Assembly: GCA_025677815.1 (NCBI GenBank)
Contig: JAIXMP010000017.1
Location: 434,001-498,000, forward strand
DNA from: Phascolomyces articulosus
Taxonomy: Eukaryota > Mucoromycota > Mucoromycetes > Mucorales > Lichtheimiaceae
Direction of reading: 5' to 3'
DNA: 64,000 nucleotides
The notes beneath the pieces were generated by a model. That model was not told where the DNA came from and did not search any database. It saw only the letters and a list, made by a program, of their open reading frames with translations. Position numbers and translations under genes: made by a program. Each line of letters starts with the position of its first letter. The stretch's first letter is position 1. Below are positions 23,290 to 36,185 of this stretch, one piece after another.

Positions 23290-24959
23290 TTACAAGACCT
23301 CTTCAAGCGTGATACCAACAGTAGGTAAACGTTCCAATAAATTTGTGTTCCAGAACGCTGCACTTGGTGTCAATACACCAACAGGGACCTGGCCGTTTCT
23401 TTTACCATGTAATAAAGCGAGGGCACATTGGAGCACTATGCGTGGGGTAGCAATATAACCTAGTTCGGGACCCCGTACAACGGCTTTAACATGACAATCA
23501 GGTTCGTGATTATCTGGGGGAATTGTTTTGGATTGGTAACCCTTGGACATTAAAGTGACTTCAAAGCTGGTTTGTCTTAATTGTTCATCGGTTGGATTTT
23601 TCTTTGAAAAGACACCCTTTGAAAATCGTTCTGGATGGTTTAAAAGTAGGTTACGTCCCCAAGGTGTGGTTGCTAGGAACGAGAAAATCAATCCATAAAA
23701 CACCATTTGAACCATGATCCAGAAGGTGGGTAGTAACATATAAGCTGCAAATTGGATGGTAGGTGGCATAATCTTTTGCTTCGTGGAGGAACCAATAGTA
23801 GAAGGTTGGGCTTGACCACTTACAATGAGCTGTTGTGAAAGTCGAACGACGCTGGAATCAGAACCTGGAAAAGGGATCGTATACATTTGCATATTATGAT
23901 TGTAGCTAACTCCCCTTTTCAATTTGAGAGGTGGTCCTGGACGAGGTAACTTGGCTAGACCAGACATTTTACGGATCTCTCTTAAAACTTCTGCACTACC
24001 GACGCCATGAACTATATACATTTTATATGGATATATATAAAGTTCAGTATCATCCACTCCCATTATCCTTCCATTCATTTAACTTTTTCCATATTTCATG
24101 GAAACATATTTTGTATCCATTTTCTTGTATTTTTCCCCGTCCTTATCATCGTCACGATCCTATAATATTACCTGCTGATTCGTAAGTAGCATAACCACCA
24201 TGTATTCCGGATTCTCCACAATAAACCCTTAAAAACATTTCAATATGTACTGGAGACCATCCTTTCTTTTGATATAATTCTTTGACAAAGAGTGATCCGA
24301 TATCTGCGGGTACCTAATGAAATAATACAATCTTAATGTTATTTCTCTCTCTCTCTTTTTTTTGGTTATTCTATTGATTCTATTCAATGGATCAAATACT
24401 TTACACTATCAAATCCACAACAATGAACAATTGTTGTATTATTTTTACGTGCTTGCTCATGATATGTTCTTTGCATTCGCTCAACGAATTCAGGTTCACC
24501 TTATCATTCATATTCCAAAACAAATTAATAATTGATATTGATTCAAAAATTCAAACTTTTTGATAAGGGAAAAAAATACAAACCTGTCACATCAACATAG
24601 TCGCAACCATTTTCAACACAAGAACGAACAACATATTCACCCATAAAACGAAAAGGTCCAACAGCATTAATAATGACCTTGGATTGCTTTGCCATGGCAT
24701 CCGTTGTGTCTCGTCGCATGACATTGGCCACGAGAATGGCTGGCTCGGGTATAGTTGCACCGGGATATTTGTTCATGTATTTTTGTACAAGTTGTTGCAT
24801 CTGTTCATTATTACGTCCTGCAATGGCCCAACGAAAACGTTGAGAGTACATTTCCGGCTGTGATGCCGATAATTCAATGACATGCTCAACAATATGGCTA
24901 CCTGTTAAACCTGTTGCCCCAAAAACAGTAATATCATATCGTTCCTCGTTTGTTGCCAT
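23290..24959 (-). CDS. Saccharopine-dehydrogenase-like oxidoreductase (SCCPDH family)
   Basis: Four exons (24959-24584, 24499-24405, 24313-24172, 24011-23290) with phases 1, 0 and 1 give 444 residues, close to the roughly 430 of animal SCCPDH. The N-terminus reads YDITVFGATGLTGSHIVEHV, a Rossmann dinucleotide-binding GxTGxxG motif at residues 8-20. Then come WAIAGRN, INAVGPFRFMGEYVVRSC, CDYVDVTGE, IVHCCGFDSVPADIG, GGYATYESAVHGVGSAEVL and a hydrophobic segment (MLLPTFWIMVQMVFYGLIFS) typical of the lipid-droplet/membrane-associated members. The proteins are named for resemblance to saccharopine dehydrogenase, but no lysine-pathway activity is established; they are probably NAD(P)-dependent and peripheral to lipid droplets. 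The reading frames at 23931-24185 on the other strand are shadows. Confidence 0.88.
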
Positions 24960-26342
24960 TTTAGTTGTATCGTTGCTATGGTATCTCCCAAAAAAAAAGA
25001 AAGTGAATAATTCAAACTCTTTTTTTTTTATTTAATAATTATCAGGCATTTTTTTTACGTTGTACAAGTGTCTAAAGAAGGGATTAAACCCTTAATCATC
25101 CATCTTTTTGACACAAGTCCAAAATCTCTTTATCATCACATAACTAAAAAAAAAGTGCAATTTGATTATTGATAGTATAGTATATGTGTTTGGAAGAACA
25201 CCATTTATCAAACAATACTATAAAGTCTATATCATTGTTTACAACCATGTTGTTGATAGATAAATATGGAATAAAATAAACTTTTGAAGGAGATATGGTA
25301 TTTAAATACCTTCATGTAAAGAATGTATGCCACATGGTTGATCACTTTCATATTTCTATAATACACATAAAAAATCTTAAAATAATAATGGGTGGGATTC
25401 GATTCGGTCAAAATGGAAAGAATTAATTAGTATAATAAATCAGCTTTATCTTTATCTTTCTCTGTTGATCGCTGATGAATGATGCGAAGGAATATGGTAA
25501 AATCGAATGCTCTTCTTTACATCCTATATGTATTAAACGGGGCAAAAAAAAAATAGACCTCATTATCTCTGTCATATTATATATAACGTGACAAAGTATG
25601 TCTGTGCGACATTTACACATCATAATACAATACGTTATCATCTTTTAAAAAAGAAGGCTCAATGGATCCGGTGATGTCTTTTTGCTTATATTATCGTTAT
25701 CCTCTTTCTCTCTTTATCCAACTATGTATAAGTTACAGAGACGCATTTTTTGAAAATATCAGTTAAGTTGCGTTACACAGAGTATACATAACGATGTTTT
25801 CTATACGTTATGCAAGTACACCATGGGGTTGATTATATTAGGATTTCTTTACACCACCACCATGGTATACCATTGAGCTTATCCTGGATCCAGTTTTTTC
25901 CTTTCTTACAATTTATATGTTTAAGTATATCTCTCGGTAATAATATAATATATATAAATATGTAGGGTATATTGATGTCTCCGTATTTTTATGATTTTAT
26001 TCATTCATCAACATAATGCTTCTGTTATTTTTAATAAATCGGCGCTACACAGAAATATATTCAAATCCTTGTGACCAGGTGAAATAAGCTTTGGTTACAG
26101 ATTAAACCAGGTACACTCAGCTAGGTTACCACTTTTACACTTTTAGCTTTATTTCCATGACAGCGACATTGTCTTTACTTTTTTTTTTTTTGACATTGGC
26201 TTCATTGACTTTTACTATTACTTTAAACTATTTTTACTAATAAAAAAGCTACGCGGTCGGAATTTCAAAAAACAGTAAAAAGAGGCCATATTTCGTGCTC
26301 TCTCTTTTTTTTCTCTTTCTCTTTAACCATGGAGAAGACAAT
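24960..26342. other. Gene-poor stretch
   Basis: AT-rich, with no gene supported. The 5' flank of the oxidoreductase gene contains several poly(A) runs. A pyrimidine-rich run (about 26298-26325) leads into the GC-richer island that follows. Confidence 0.5.
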
Positions 26343-26850
26343 TGTGACGCAAATAAAGACCAACCCTTGTTTGGCTCCTGCATAGTGCCGTAGCTTTGGC
26401 TTGAGGATCCGTGCTCCATAGGGGCTGTTGGCCTGTATAGGCATAAGACGTAATGGAGTATAGTTGTCTTTTCCCTTTAAACTGATTCATTACCGAATGA
26501 AGGATTACTGAGGTGGATCAGTTGGTTGTGAATGCTTGGCAACAAGCTACCGGCCTGCTTGTGTGGAATAGCACAGCACTTTTTCTTTTCTTTCTTTTGT
26601 CGATAGGCATTAAAGACTTTCAGGGCATACAAGAGACGTAAGATTTCCTTGATTCAATTCAACATTTGGAAAGTCTGGATCTCAACACTCTTAACACTCT
26701 CAAGGCACACCAAGACTTTCAAGATTTCCCCTTTTAAATTACAATAGTTGGATAGCTCAGCTGTTTAACCATTCGTCATTCAGCTGAGGGGCAAGGAAGG
26801 TTTCTTTCTCTTTCAATAAATATAAAACTTAACACTTCGAAAAAATAACA
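26343..26850 (+). repeat. GC-richer island, possible solo LTR
   Basis: About 508 bp whose base composition is clearly less AT-rich than its surroundings and lacks long frames on either strand. It begins TGTGACGC and ends ATAACA (5'-TG...CA-3' as in LTRs), carries AATAAA-type poly(A) signals near its end (26815-26820), and has internal imperfect repeats of an AAGACTTTCA-like word. A perfect 8-bp hairpin (CTCAGCTG/CAGCTGAG, 26756-26788) lies near the 3' end. No target-site duplication is visible and no internal retroelement domain is nearby, so a long non-coding RNA is the alternative. Confidence 0.35.
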
Positions 26851-28505
26851 TTGTTGTCTTGTGTATTTTAAGTGTTTATCATTTATTTAATTTTGTTTCT
26901 TCGTGTTAAAAAGTCATTAATAATAATAAAACACCTAATTGCTAATTTCATTTTAAAGATTGAGAAAAGATCCTTTTTTTTATGTAATTTTGATCGACTG
27001 TTTCGGAATACTTCCGAATGCACAGACCATGTCAATAAAGTACGTGAATCTCTCGCGACATGGAAAGTAAAATATAAATTGATTATTATATTCAAAATAA
27101 CTAAATATACGCAACATGTGCGGTGATACAAATATCTTTATGGACATTTGGAAGGGTGAATGAATTTTGGTTCCGAAGACGACATCCTGGCAAGATGAAT
27201 TGATTTTTTTTTGTCTTATATATCTATATACTCATCTTACATTACTACCCGTTAGACAATATAATCTAACGACTAAAGAAAAAATTGGATGGGTCTTATC
27301 AATACTAATCTTGGATGGTATAAGACGAGAGAAACCAGTAAGTTTTGAAGTTACAAGACACACGATTGTTATTATTGACAAACAAACTTCGTTTATCTAT
27401 CCAGAAACCACTATATAAACATAAGTATTGAAAAAATAACATAATCCATATAATGCAACTATCTATATCCAGGGAAGAAAATTAAAAGCAATTAAAAATA
27501 CTTTGAAGATGTATTATAATAAGAATCGCTCTCGTTCTGCTACGGAAAAACTTTACTTCTTTGAATAAAAATAAGCTAGCTATGACTTTACAATGTTTGT
27601 TCTCCTTGAGCAACATGTTCATCAGAGTTCAGAATTTATAACAATGTTATATATGTGCATCAAAAATATATTCAAATAGGGTTTAGGATAATAGAAGAAT
27701 ACTTACCGGTTTAGAGTATAAGATAGTGTTTTAGGATTTAATAGTAATAATGAGCAAAGCGAAGCGAGTCGTTAGGGTATTGTTTAGGATAATAATAATA
27801 ATAATATATTAACAGAAAGGCTACCTCCTTCTCTTTATGATTGTCAATTTGTTATAAGTTGTTTAGTAAGATTAGGTCAATTGACTTGATAGTATATGAC
27901 AGTTTCTTATGAGGATTACAGTGTGCGCTGTATTTTTTTTTATCTTTTCAAGAACAGTAATAACTGCATTTTAGATTTATATCGAATATTTATCAAGCAC
28001 ACACGCACACACACACGCGCATATTTATATATAATCAAGATAGACACAAAATTTAAATACACTTAAAAACACCTGTTTTATTTCTATTTGGATATTCTCA
28101 GAAAAACTTTTCTTTGCGGTATATTTACACCTTTACGTTTTGTCAATGATGTAGTTACTAGAAGTATGTTGTGATATAATACCCATCATTCATAGTAACT
28201 AAAGGATGCGTGTAAGCAGAAAATAAGGTGTGCCTTGAATTCAACTTGTAAAAGTGCATTACCAAATTTGGAATTCCGCGGTGGCAAGCCTGGGCAAGCC
28301 GCACCATATCCATCCCGAAGCTATCGCCAGCGAATAGCTCTTTCATTATCATCAATCCGTTGATCAAGAGTATGTACAACCTATATAGAAGAGAGAAAAG
28401 AAAGAAAAAGCGCATGGATGCGTCTGAAAAATGAACGGATGGATGGATTAATTAGATGGATGAACGAATCAAACTAATGGGATCGATTATTATATAAAAT
28501 AGAAA
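26851..28505. other. Gene-poor stretch upstream of RPL29
   Basis: Contains repeated TTTAGGATAATA words (about 27680 and 27780) around a GCGAAGCGAG motif, and an AC-repeat at about 27999-28020. A minus-strand region 28158-28420 is GC-richer and reads LDQRIDDNERAIRWR in one frame and MVRLAQACHRGIPNLVMHFY in another; both are interrupted, so it may be an eroded exon. The final 100 bp hold the RPL29 promoter. Confidence 0.4.
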
Positions 28506-28910
28506 ATGGCCAAGTCTAAGAACCACACCAACCACAACCAAAGTAAATAATGACCAACATCAATTTATTTCGGAAATGAGAGAGAGACACACACACAAAA
28601 AGCCAAATCGATAATTTCTTTATATATTTACATATTATATTTCTTCCAACAATTTACTTTTTGGTCTATAGACAGCAAGGCTCACCGTAACGGCATTAAG
28701 AAGCCCAAGCAACAACGTTACCCCTCGCTCAAGGGTGTATGTATTTTTTTATATAATTAATTATTTTAACATCAAACATGAAAACTCAATGAACTTATTG
28801 TTTATATATGATAAAAATAATAGGTGGATGCCAAGTTCCTCCGCAACCAACGTTTCGCCAAGAAGGGTACCCAAAAGGCTTTGGTCGCTGCTAAGGCCGG
28901 CAAGGCTTAA
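28506..28910 (+). CDS. RPL29: 60S ribosomal protein eL29
   Basis: Three exons (28506-28542, 28672-28736, 28824-28910) in phases 1 and 0 give 62 residues, the normal size for fungal eL29. The protein starts MAKSKNHTNHNQ, continues AHRNGIKKPKQQRYPSLKGV and DAKFLRNQRFAKKGTQKAL and ends in Ala/Lys-rich residues, all hallmark segments of L29, a basic subunit protein on the surface of the large ribosomal subunit. Codons switch to the GC-rich preferred set (AAG, AAC, CGC, CTC) that contrasts with neighbours and marks high expression. The first intron falls within the twelfth-to-thirteenth codon, so single-exon searches would miss the gene. Confidence 0.95.
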
Positions 28911-29309
28911 AGAAATTAGCGTTCTTTTTTTCCCCTTCTCATACACTCTCTTGCTCGAGAAATAAAAAATCGACGTTACTCTTTTTCCTGACAACAACAC
29001 ACACGCATCACAACAAAAAAAAATATGTATAACGCAATGCTCGACCATACACATTTGATATATGTATATATATATAGCAACATGATGGAATCATTTCTGG
29101 GGAAAAAAAGAGGAGGGGAAGATTGGTAAAATCAATTTACTTTGTATTGGAAAGAATATCAAAAATATAGAAAGGTCAAGATAAGATAGATCACTATGTA
29201 TATATAACATCAACCAGCAAAAAGAAAGGGTGTGCGACCACAATATATATATATTATGTCATAATGATCTATAACGAACAGTCAAATTGGATCTTTTGTT
29301 TTTCCTTTA
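28911..29309. other. Convergent 3' spacer between RPL29 and VTS1
   Basis: About 400 bp between two converging genes. AT-rich, with (TA)n at about 29063-29076 and 29243-29256; likely 3' untranslated regions and polyadenylation sites of both genes. Confidence 0.5.
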
Positions 29310-31119
29310 TCAGTATGGGATATTCTATTATATATATATGAGAAAATGTCAAAAGAATTGGGTGTCTTAGTATCAGGTCATGGTTTATTACAAGATATTT
29401 TTTTATCATGAAAGGAAACACAACTTACATTATTATGGCAGTGGGATCGTATATTTTCAAAAACGGTCATCATTTTACGTCTTGCGCCAAGTGCTGCCAC
29501 TCCTTTAGCTTCCAATTGTTCATTTGATAATTTAATCATATCTTGCCATTTCATGGATTCAAATATCGGATTATATTTGTGAAGTCTTAGTGATTTGAGA
29601 AACGCAGGAATATCTAAATATGAATAATTTTAGCATAAATGATCTCGATTCAATGATTTTTTTTTCTTTACACTCACCTTTCACTAATTCCATATCAATT
29701 GTGTCACTCGAACGTTTTTCTTTGGGTGTTTTAGCTAATTTACGAGAAGATGATACAGAGGATGATGGGCTCTGTTGTGTTGTTGGCGCTGGTGCTACAG
29801 TAGAAGTAGTAGTACTAGTAGTAGTAACAGGTGTAGTAATGGGCGTAGCTGTTTGTGGCGGTGGTGTTGTTGCAATCGATGTATCACTACTTTGTCCACT
29901 ACTACTCAACGATTCTCGATCAGATACCATGGATGATAATGAAGTTGTCTTTCTTTCTTGTCTTTGTTGTTGCTGTTGCTGTTCATCTGCTTCTAATACA
30001 GTTCCAGGAATATTATGGGTTGTGGTGGTTGCTGTACCAAGTTGATGTTTAGATGGATCCCACCATGTGGATACATCGGCTGATTTGGGGCGTGCGATCG
30101 TCCTGCGATCACCAATTACTGATTTATTATTGGGGGTACTAATTTGGTTCCATGCTGGAGTTAAGAATGTGGAAGAATTATCAATCACAGATCGAGGTCT
30201 TTGTTGTTGCTGATGATGATGGTCAAGATAGGATGCTGATGAAGTAGTAGAGGGAGTAGCAGTAGTTGTACCAGTAGCAACTGTGGATCCGAAAAGGGGT
30301 GAAAATAAATTAGGCGGGCTATCGCCAAAAGCAATGGAATGACGATTGTTTAATGTTGTTGTGGATGATCGTGAAATTGGGTAAGGGCGATGATGGTCTT
30401 CTACTAAAAATTATATTTTATATATTTATGAGTTTTTTCATTCCTTTTACATTTTTCTTTTCTATTACTACTATTTGATGTTCATAAAATAATTTATTCA
30501 ACTTTTCTTTCTTTCCCCCTTCCACTTCCTCTCCCGTGAATTCTTTTTTTTTTTTTTCCCTCCACAAAAAAAAAAGTAATCTCCCCCCTCTCTTTTTTTA
30601 TCTTTCTCTGTCTCGCCCCACAGATATATACTTTTATAAAATATTCCCCTTCCTCCTCTACTTCCTTAACCCTCCCTTCAAGAAAGAAAAAAAAAGATAG
30701 TAAAAGTAGAAATTCCTATTCTCTCTCCTCTTTCTCATTATGATCGAGTAGATAGAGATAGACACAAAGAAAAGAAAAAAAAAAGTAAAAAAAGGAAGTC
30801 CATTTTCTCCTTACCGATGAGATCGGACGTCCTAGAACGAGGATGACGCCTATCAATCATTTGTTGCAAAACCATTATAAAAAATCGGGCATTATTTTGT
30901 GAACAATGCTGTAATAAAGTGTAAAGTACGGCCATTTGTTCTGTATCTGTTAATAACCCAAACCAATGATCCACGTGTTTAAGGTCATCCGCAAACCGCT
31001 TGACACATTTCAAAATATATGGAAAGATATAGAAAGAGATCATGCATTATATAATATATAGATATAGATAGATGTATAGATAGATAGGATGAGAAAAAAA
31101 TCATTATAGTTAGATCAAG

Positions 31120-31153
<34 letters not shown>

Positions 31154-31427
31154 CGATTTGTCTACCGCCACTTTTTCTTTCTCTTCTTCTTTTACCTGTT
31201 CCAAAGCAGCGGTTGCAATATCAGATAATTTTTGATCATATTCTTGCCATTCACTAATACCCGAAAGACTATTGACTAGAAAAAACATTTTTTTTTTTTT
31301 TTTACATGAGCGAAACTTCCAATTTATAAAAAGAATGATAAGTGTTTATATTTTTACCATGACTTCTCGGTCTCATAAGATTTGAATTCACAAAGGAACC
31401 AGCCGACATGAAATCCATTGGAGGCAT
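29310..31427 (-). CDS. VTS1: Vts1/Smaug-type SAM-domain RNA-binding protein
   Basis: Six exons (31427-31358, 31275-31196, 30998-30815, 30403-29678, 29613-29429, 29324-29310) with consistent phases give 419 residues. The N-terminal part contains FADDLKHVDHWFGLL and EQMAVLYTLLQHCSQNNARF, the conserved N-terminal helix region of Vts1 homologues. A long Ser/Thr/Gln-rich linker follows. The C-terminal SAM domain (about residues 353-415) reads DIPAFLKSLRLHKYNPIF, MKWQDMIKLS and GVAALGARRKMMTVFE. In this family the SAM domain binds RNA hairpins of the Smaug recognition element and recruits the CCR4-NOT deadenylase, promoting decay of target mRNAs. The last 15-nt exon (N-I-P-Y-stop) is inferred from an ATAATAG acceptor and is the least certain part; readthrough into the intron would add different residues. 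Confidence 0.88.
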
Positions 31428-33589
31428 TCTTTATCTGGTTGCTTATAAAAGTATAATGAGGAGAGGATGATAATGAACCAAAGTTGTAAAAAGAAAAAGA
31501 AAGAAAAAAGTTGAGTTGAGTTAAGTGGGCTTATATGTTGTTATGTTTGTTATATATAAGTTAAAAGTGAAAGAGTAAAAAGAGAAGAAAGAAAGAAAGA
31601 AAAATGAAACGTGTGTGAAAGTAAAAAGCTCGATTACCTGGAGGAGCGGAATATGATCAAAGTGTGTGTGTATAACGTATGGTGCGTGTGTGTACGAGTG
31701 TGTGTGTTTATATATAAATGTGTGTGTACCCAGACAGACGCATGAATGAATAATTTTGTTTGGATGTGTGTGAGTTGCGTTATGCAAGTTCGGTTTTTAT
31801 AATTCCCTTCTTCCTCTTCTCCCCGCTTATGGCTATTATCTACTTTATATTATAATTCTCCCTTTCTAATTCTCACTTTTTACTTCTCCTCAACCAATCC
31901 CTCCTTTTATTTTGAATCCATTATATTAAAATGATGTGTTGTTCTTGTTATCAGGATGTAAAGCGAAAAAAAAGTAACTAACATTAGTGTTATATCGTTC
32001 TCAAATTATTATTAATTAATAATAGATATAGTAGGTTGTCCAAAGAGATAAATTGAGTTAGAAAATTATCAATTGACCTCGAGAATAATGCAAGATAGTA
32101 ACCATGACTATGCTGTATGAGTTTTATTATGCTGAATCTTTTTTTTATGCTTACCTAGAAAATAGTCATTTGTTGTAATTTCTTTGTTGATAAAAGTAAT
32201 AATATACAGAGGATGGTGTCCATTAAATAAATTGTGTATCAAAAAATTCTGACATTGAAAGATCCCCTGAATGGAGCATGCTGAATAAGACGGGATTTCG
32301 GACGAAGAGGTTGATGATATTATAAGGAGAAGAGATGCTATAACAATGATAATAGGTAATGTATTCCCAGGCTTATTATAATTTGAAATTGACTACTATA
32401 AATTAGTCAATAGATCAATAGCCAAAAAAGTATTATATTTATTCATCCTCTTTACTTCAAAGGAAAATTAAATCTGTATGACATTCTGGATATCAACATG
32501 GCAGAATAAAAAAGCGCTAAATCATCAATAATATTTGTTAATCATTTACATCACATCATTTTATCAACCTTGAACAAGTTACTACCGATACGTATCAATT
32601 AAACTTTAAAATAAGTTGGGTAATTGGAATGATGAATTGGATAAGGTGGAAAGTACCCATTTTACAAACTTTTGTCAGTTATTCAATATACTTCACCACT
32701 TGGTGAAAAGATAACTCCTTTGAATTTTATGGCTGGTTTTTTTAAAGAAACAAGTATAACGGCAACATGTAAAGGATTAAAACATTCTCTTAAAAAGGTG
32801 ATTATACAATATACTGGAATGATGCATGTATAATGTGATGATTACTCTATTATGTGTTGCGATATGACAATCTTACCAACAGTGTCAAATATTTTCATCA
32901 ATGATGATAAACATCTTTTGTTTTTCTTTTTAAAATATGAAATAAATGGTTAAACCTGAATTTTACCAGGATCATCGAAAAATTCTTTCATGGGTAACTC
33001 AAATTATTCTTACTGGCGCAAAAAAAAGTCAGTATCCTCGTTCGATGCTCATAGTAGTAGTGATCACTATGGAAACAAAAAAGAGGGTGCGTGATATGTT
33101 AGTGCTTGGTGACAGGTGCATGATCAATTGTGTAACAGTTACGGCGGACTTGATTTTGATATTTTTCAGGGATGGCGTAAATATTCATTCATTCATTCAT
33201 CCAGAAAAAAAAAAGCCTGCAGGAACCAAGCATCAAGTGGAATCCAATAAGATAATAATAAACTACTAACAATACAACCCCTTCCCTCATTATTCTTTAT
33301 TTATATACTGGTATTAATAGTAAATAATAGACAATGAAATGATAATAATAGAAATCATAATAGAGTAGCAGCATGAGCATAATTGAAAATCTGTACATTT
33401 TCGTGTGCAACGTTACCATGAAATTAATTATTACATACAGTGGTCTTTGCCTTTTATCACATTTTTAGTAATAATCCAATCGAATCATGAATTATATATA
33501 TCAAAAAGATGTGCGCTAATAATTTGTGATTAGAATCATTGGTTACTTTTATATTTACGGATCATGATAGGTTTAAAGAAGACGTGTTC

Positions 33590-33628
<39 letters not shown>

Positions 33629-34841
33629 CTCATGTTCAATTTATTATATTATTATTTTACAATATTGATATTCATCATGAATTTTATTAATGTCAGCACT
33701 TCCTACTACCGACAGGATCAGGTACCTTGTTTTAGTAAAATATTTGGCTGTATATGTCACTCGCAGTTTATGGTTTTTTTAGAGCTCTGCAATTATAGAT
33801 TATTTGATCGATCAAATCTGGGGACTTTTTTTTTTTTTTACTTTATAACACATAATATATACAAATCACAAGGTGCACAAAGAAAAAATGGGCGTAATGA
33901 TAGAATACCCCACAAGTAATATATGATACAAGAAGTATTTGTAGTACTATAGACCAACTTTACGCCACTCATCCAAATACATAAAAATTATTATTATAAT
34001 AATAATAATAATATCAAGGAGAATGAGATAAAACCTACATTTAATCCATTTACATGGAAGGTGACACGAGATATGGGATGAATAGATATATTACTAAAGC
34101 CACACTCCCATATTATAAGTCATTTGAAAAGAGTACATCTTAAACTTAATGTAAGAGCATTCATTATTATCCTTATTGCCTATTTTTCTGAAGTATTCTG
34201 CTCCTTATTGGATAATATACTAAAGACGCATTTGTATTGACTTTCGATCACATGTGCGTTCTGTCATTCCATCTGGCCTCTTTGCTCTTTTTTACTTTTT
34301 AATAATATTAACTATCAATTAATAATTCCTTCTTCTATTTAATCTTGAAATTAACCTGTAATCCTTTTGAAAGGAAATCCTATATGATGGTTGGGTTGCT
34401 TCAGATGCCTTTTGATATATACCAACAAAATTGCCTATACTGAACGCTAGCTGAAGATACACTCTCGAGATCATGAAGGTCAAGTACATTATCTGGTAAT
34501 TCCATAATTCCAAATAGAGGTATTGTCCAGACGTACGCGACAAAATGAAATTGTAAACTTTGGAGAAAGGGTAAAAGATGGAAGGTATAGTAGCACCAAA
34601 ACTCATGCACTTGAACTAACTCATCATTCAAGGTATGACATAAACGAAACAAGAATGAGGTAAACCACTCGAACATTATATATACATTTTTAGTAGAGAA
34701 AGATTACTATAAAAAAATAACAACAATATACTAAATATAAAATCGAAATCCATATGTAAATTCAGTTGCAAGAGCCAAATAAAAAATGGTTACAATCTCC
34801 TGTAATAATAAGTATTATTTCTTATAGTATGCCCTCTAAAA
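31428..34841. other. Gene-poor stretch with decayed coding-like tracts
   Basis: 3.4 kb with TG/CA repeats (about 31660-31735) upstream of VTS1 and an (AT)n run at 33594-33627. A plus-strand frame 32946-33269 (107 codons, starts MVKPEFYQDHRKILSWVTQI) and upstream pieces near 32640-32760 look like remains of an exon-structured gene, but there is no recognisable motif. A minus-strand pair of overlapping frames at 34319-34676 is also unassigned. I see no intact gene. Confidence 0.4.
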
Positions 34842-35153
34842 CTGGATTTTTAGACAGCTTTTGCGAATGATGATTTTTTTTGCGTATTGCTTTTTCTTTT
34901 GCAAGATTAGATTCTTATTTAATTAGCTGATATCTAGTCAATGCTTTAGAAAATATATTGCTTTACACAGTTATTTCTGGATAAGCTTAATCTTCAATAC
35001 GGGTATCAAGTATATTAAGAATGTCATTCACTTTCGAAATGATTTCATGTACCCAAAAAAAAAATTAGAGTGCGCAAAATCTACGAGCCATATGCGCAAA
35101 ATAATAATAATAATAATAATGTGAGTACGCGCAAAAGCTGTCTAAAAATCCAG
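34842..35153. mobile_element. MITE with 24-bp terminal inverted repeats (copy 1)
   Basis: A 312-bp non-coding element bounded by perfect terminal inverted repeats: it starts CTGGATTTTTAGACAGCTTT and ends with the reverse complement. The right end is followed by TA; the left flank is AA, so a TA target duplication, if present, has lost one base. The inner part contains an (ATA)n run. TIR sequence and TA preference point to a Tc1/mariner-type transposase as the mobiliser. The outer end of the large palindrome falls inside this element at about 34964. Confidence 0.7.
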
Positions 35154-35594
35154 TATGTGCAACACAGCCTTTTCAAGTTCTAAAAACTAATGCCACTTCA
35201 AGAGCTGCCAGAGGACTTGAATAGTTGAGCCTACCTCCTTCAGGAATTACTTGTTCTTCTTTCTTCTTCAATCAATGTTGGTTCGCCAATGCCCCGTTCA
35301 CCGTTTTCACGCCTTCATTGGCCAGTTAACAACGAACAACCCGTTCATCGCTGGACTTGAGCCGTGTTCGAGCCCGCAGCACCGAACATTCTTGCTCACC
35401 GTGTGTGTCTTTAATGACATATATAATACCGAGCTAACTCCAAAAGAGAACAATCTGCCATTCAAATTAGTGTTGCTTGGCAATCTCTGGAGAAGATTAT
35501 TATATTATACATCTTTATGTTGTATTGTCTACTACGTTCCCATTAGTTCGTTTACTCTTCCTCTTTTTGTTGTTGCTGTTGTTGTTGTTGTTGC

Positions 35595-35625
<31 letters not shown>

Positions 35626-36185
35626 GCTGTAATCATTAATAGGATATTTGTTTTATAATGTTTTGTAGGAATACAAAGGAAGGTTTAGTTTTCAGGTCTA
35701 TATCCATGCTCTTTAGTACTGATATATACATACATCCTAAGAGAACAGTCATGATTATTTTATATGATTATTTCATTTATAAACTGTTGTGTCTAGTTGT
35801 TTAGAATTTGGTTGTTTTTTATTGTCAAAAATATGATGGATAATAACATATTATTAAGTAAAAAAGTTCATTTTTTCAGAGAAGTGGTGGGTGAATGAAG
35901 AGAATGTAGGTTTGGGAGAAACATTGATTAAATGTAGTTACATGGGAATTAAGTCATTTTTTCTTGGGGTAAGAAAGTATCATGATTGATCATATAATGT
36001 TCGAAAGGGTGCGTAGTAAGAAAAAAACTCCAAATAGTTATCCTTTAAGGTGCGTGCGAGGTGTCAATGTTGGCGATTTTCATATTGCGTGCTAAATAGG
36101 TATTATACAGATTAATGTCTTCCTTCTTTACAACCAACATAATTCTTATGACATCCACATCCTTCCTCTTGCCTCAGGCCTTTTT

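Noticed and set aside
26756..26788. tRNA A-box-like TAGCTCAGCTG
   Set aside because: It matches an RNA polymerase III A box, but no B box (GGTTCGANNCC) follows within range and the sequence is part of a symmetric hairpin.
33594..33627. (AT)n tract as a replication origin or CRISPR-like repeat
   Set aside because: Simple dinucleotide repeat; no spacers, no origin motifs. No CRISPR array exists in this eukaryotic window.
35251..35658. 135-codon ORF in the left arm (and its mirror at 40099-40506)
   Set aside because: It ends in a poly-Val/Ala run that is a shadow of the (CAA)n repeat on the other strand, and its composition is Phe/Leu/Val-rich as for AT-rich antisense; the coding-like signal in the arms is on the opposite strand.
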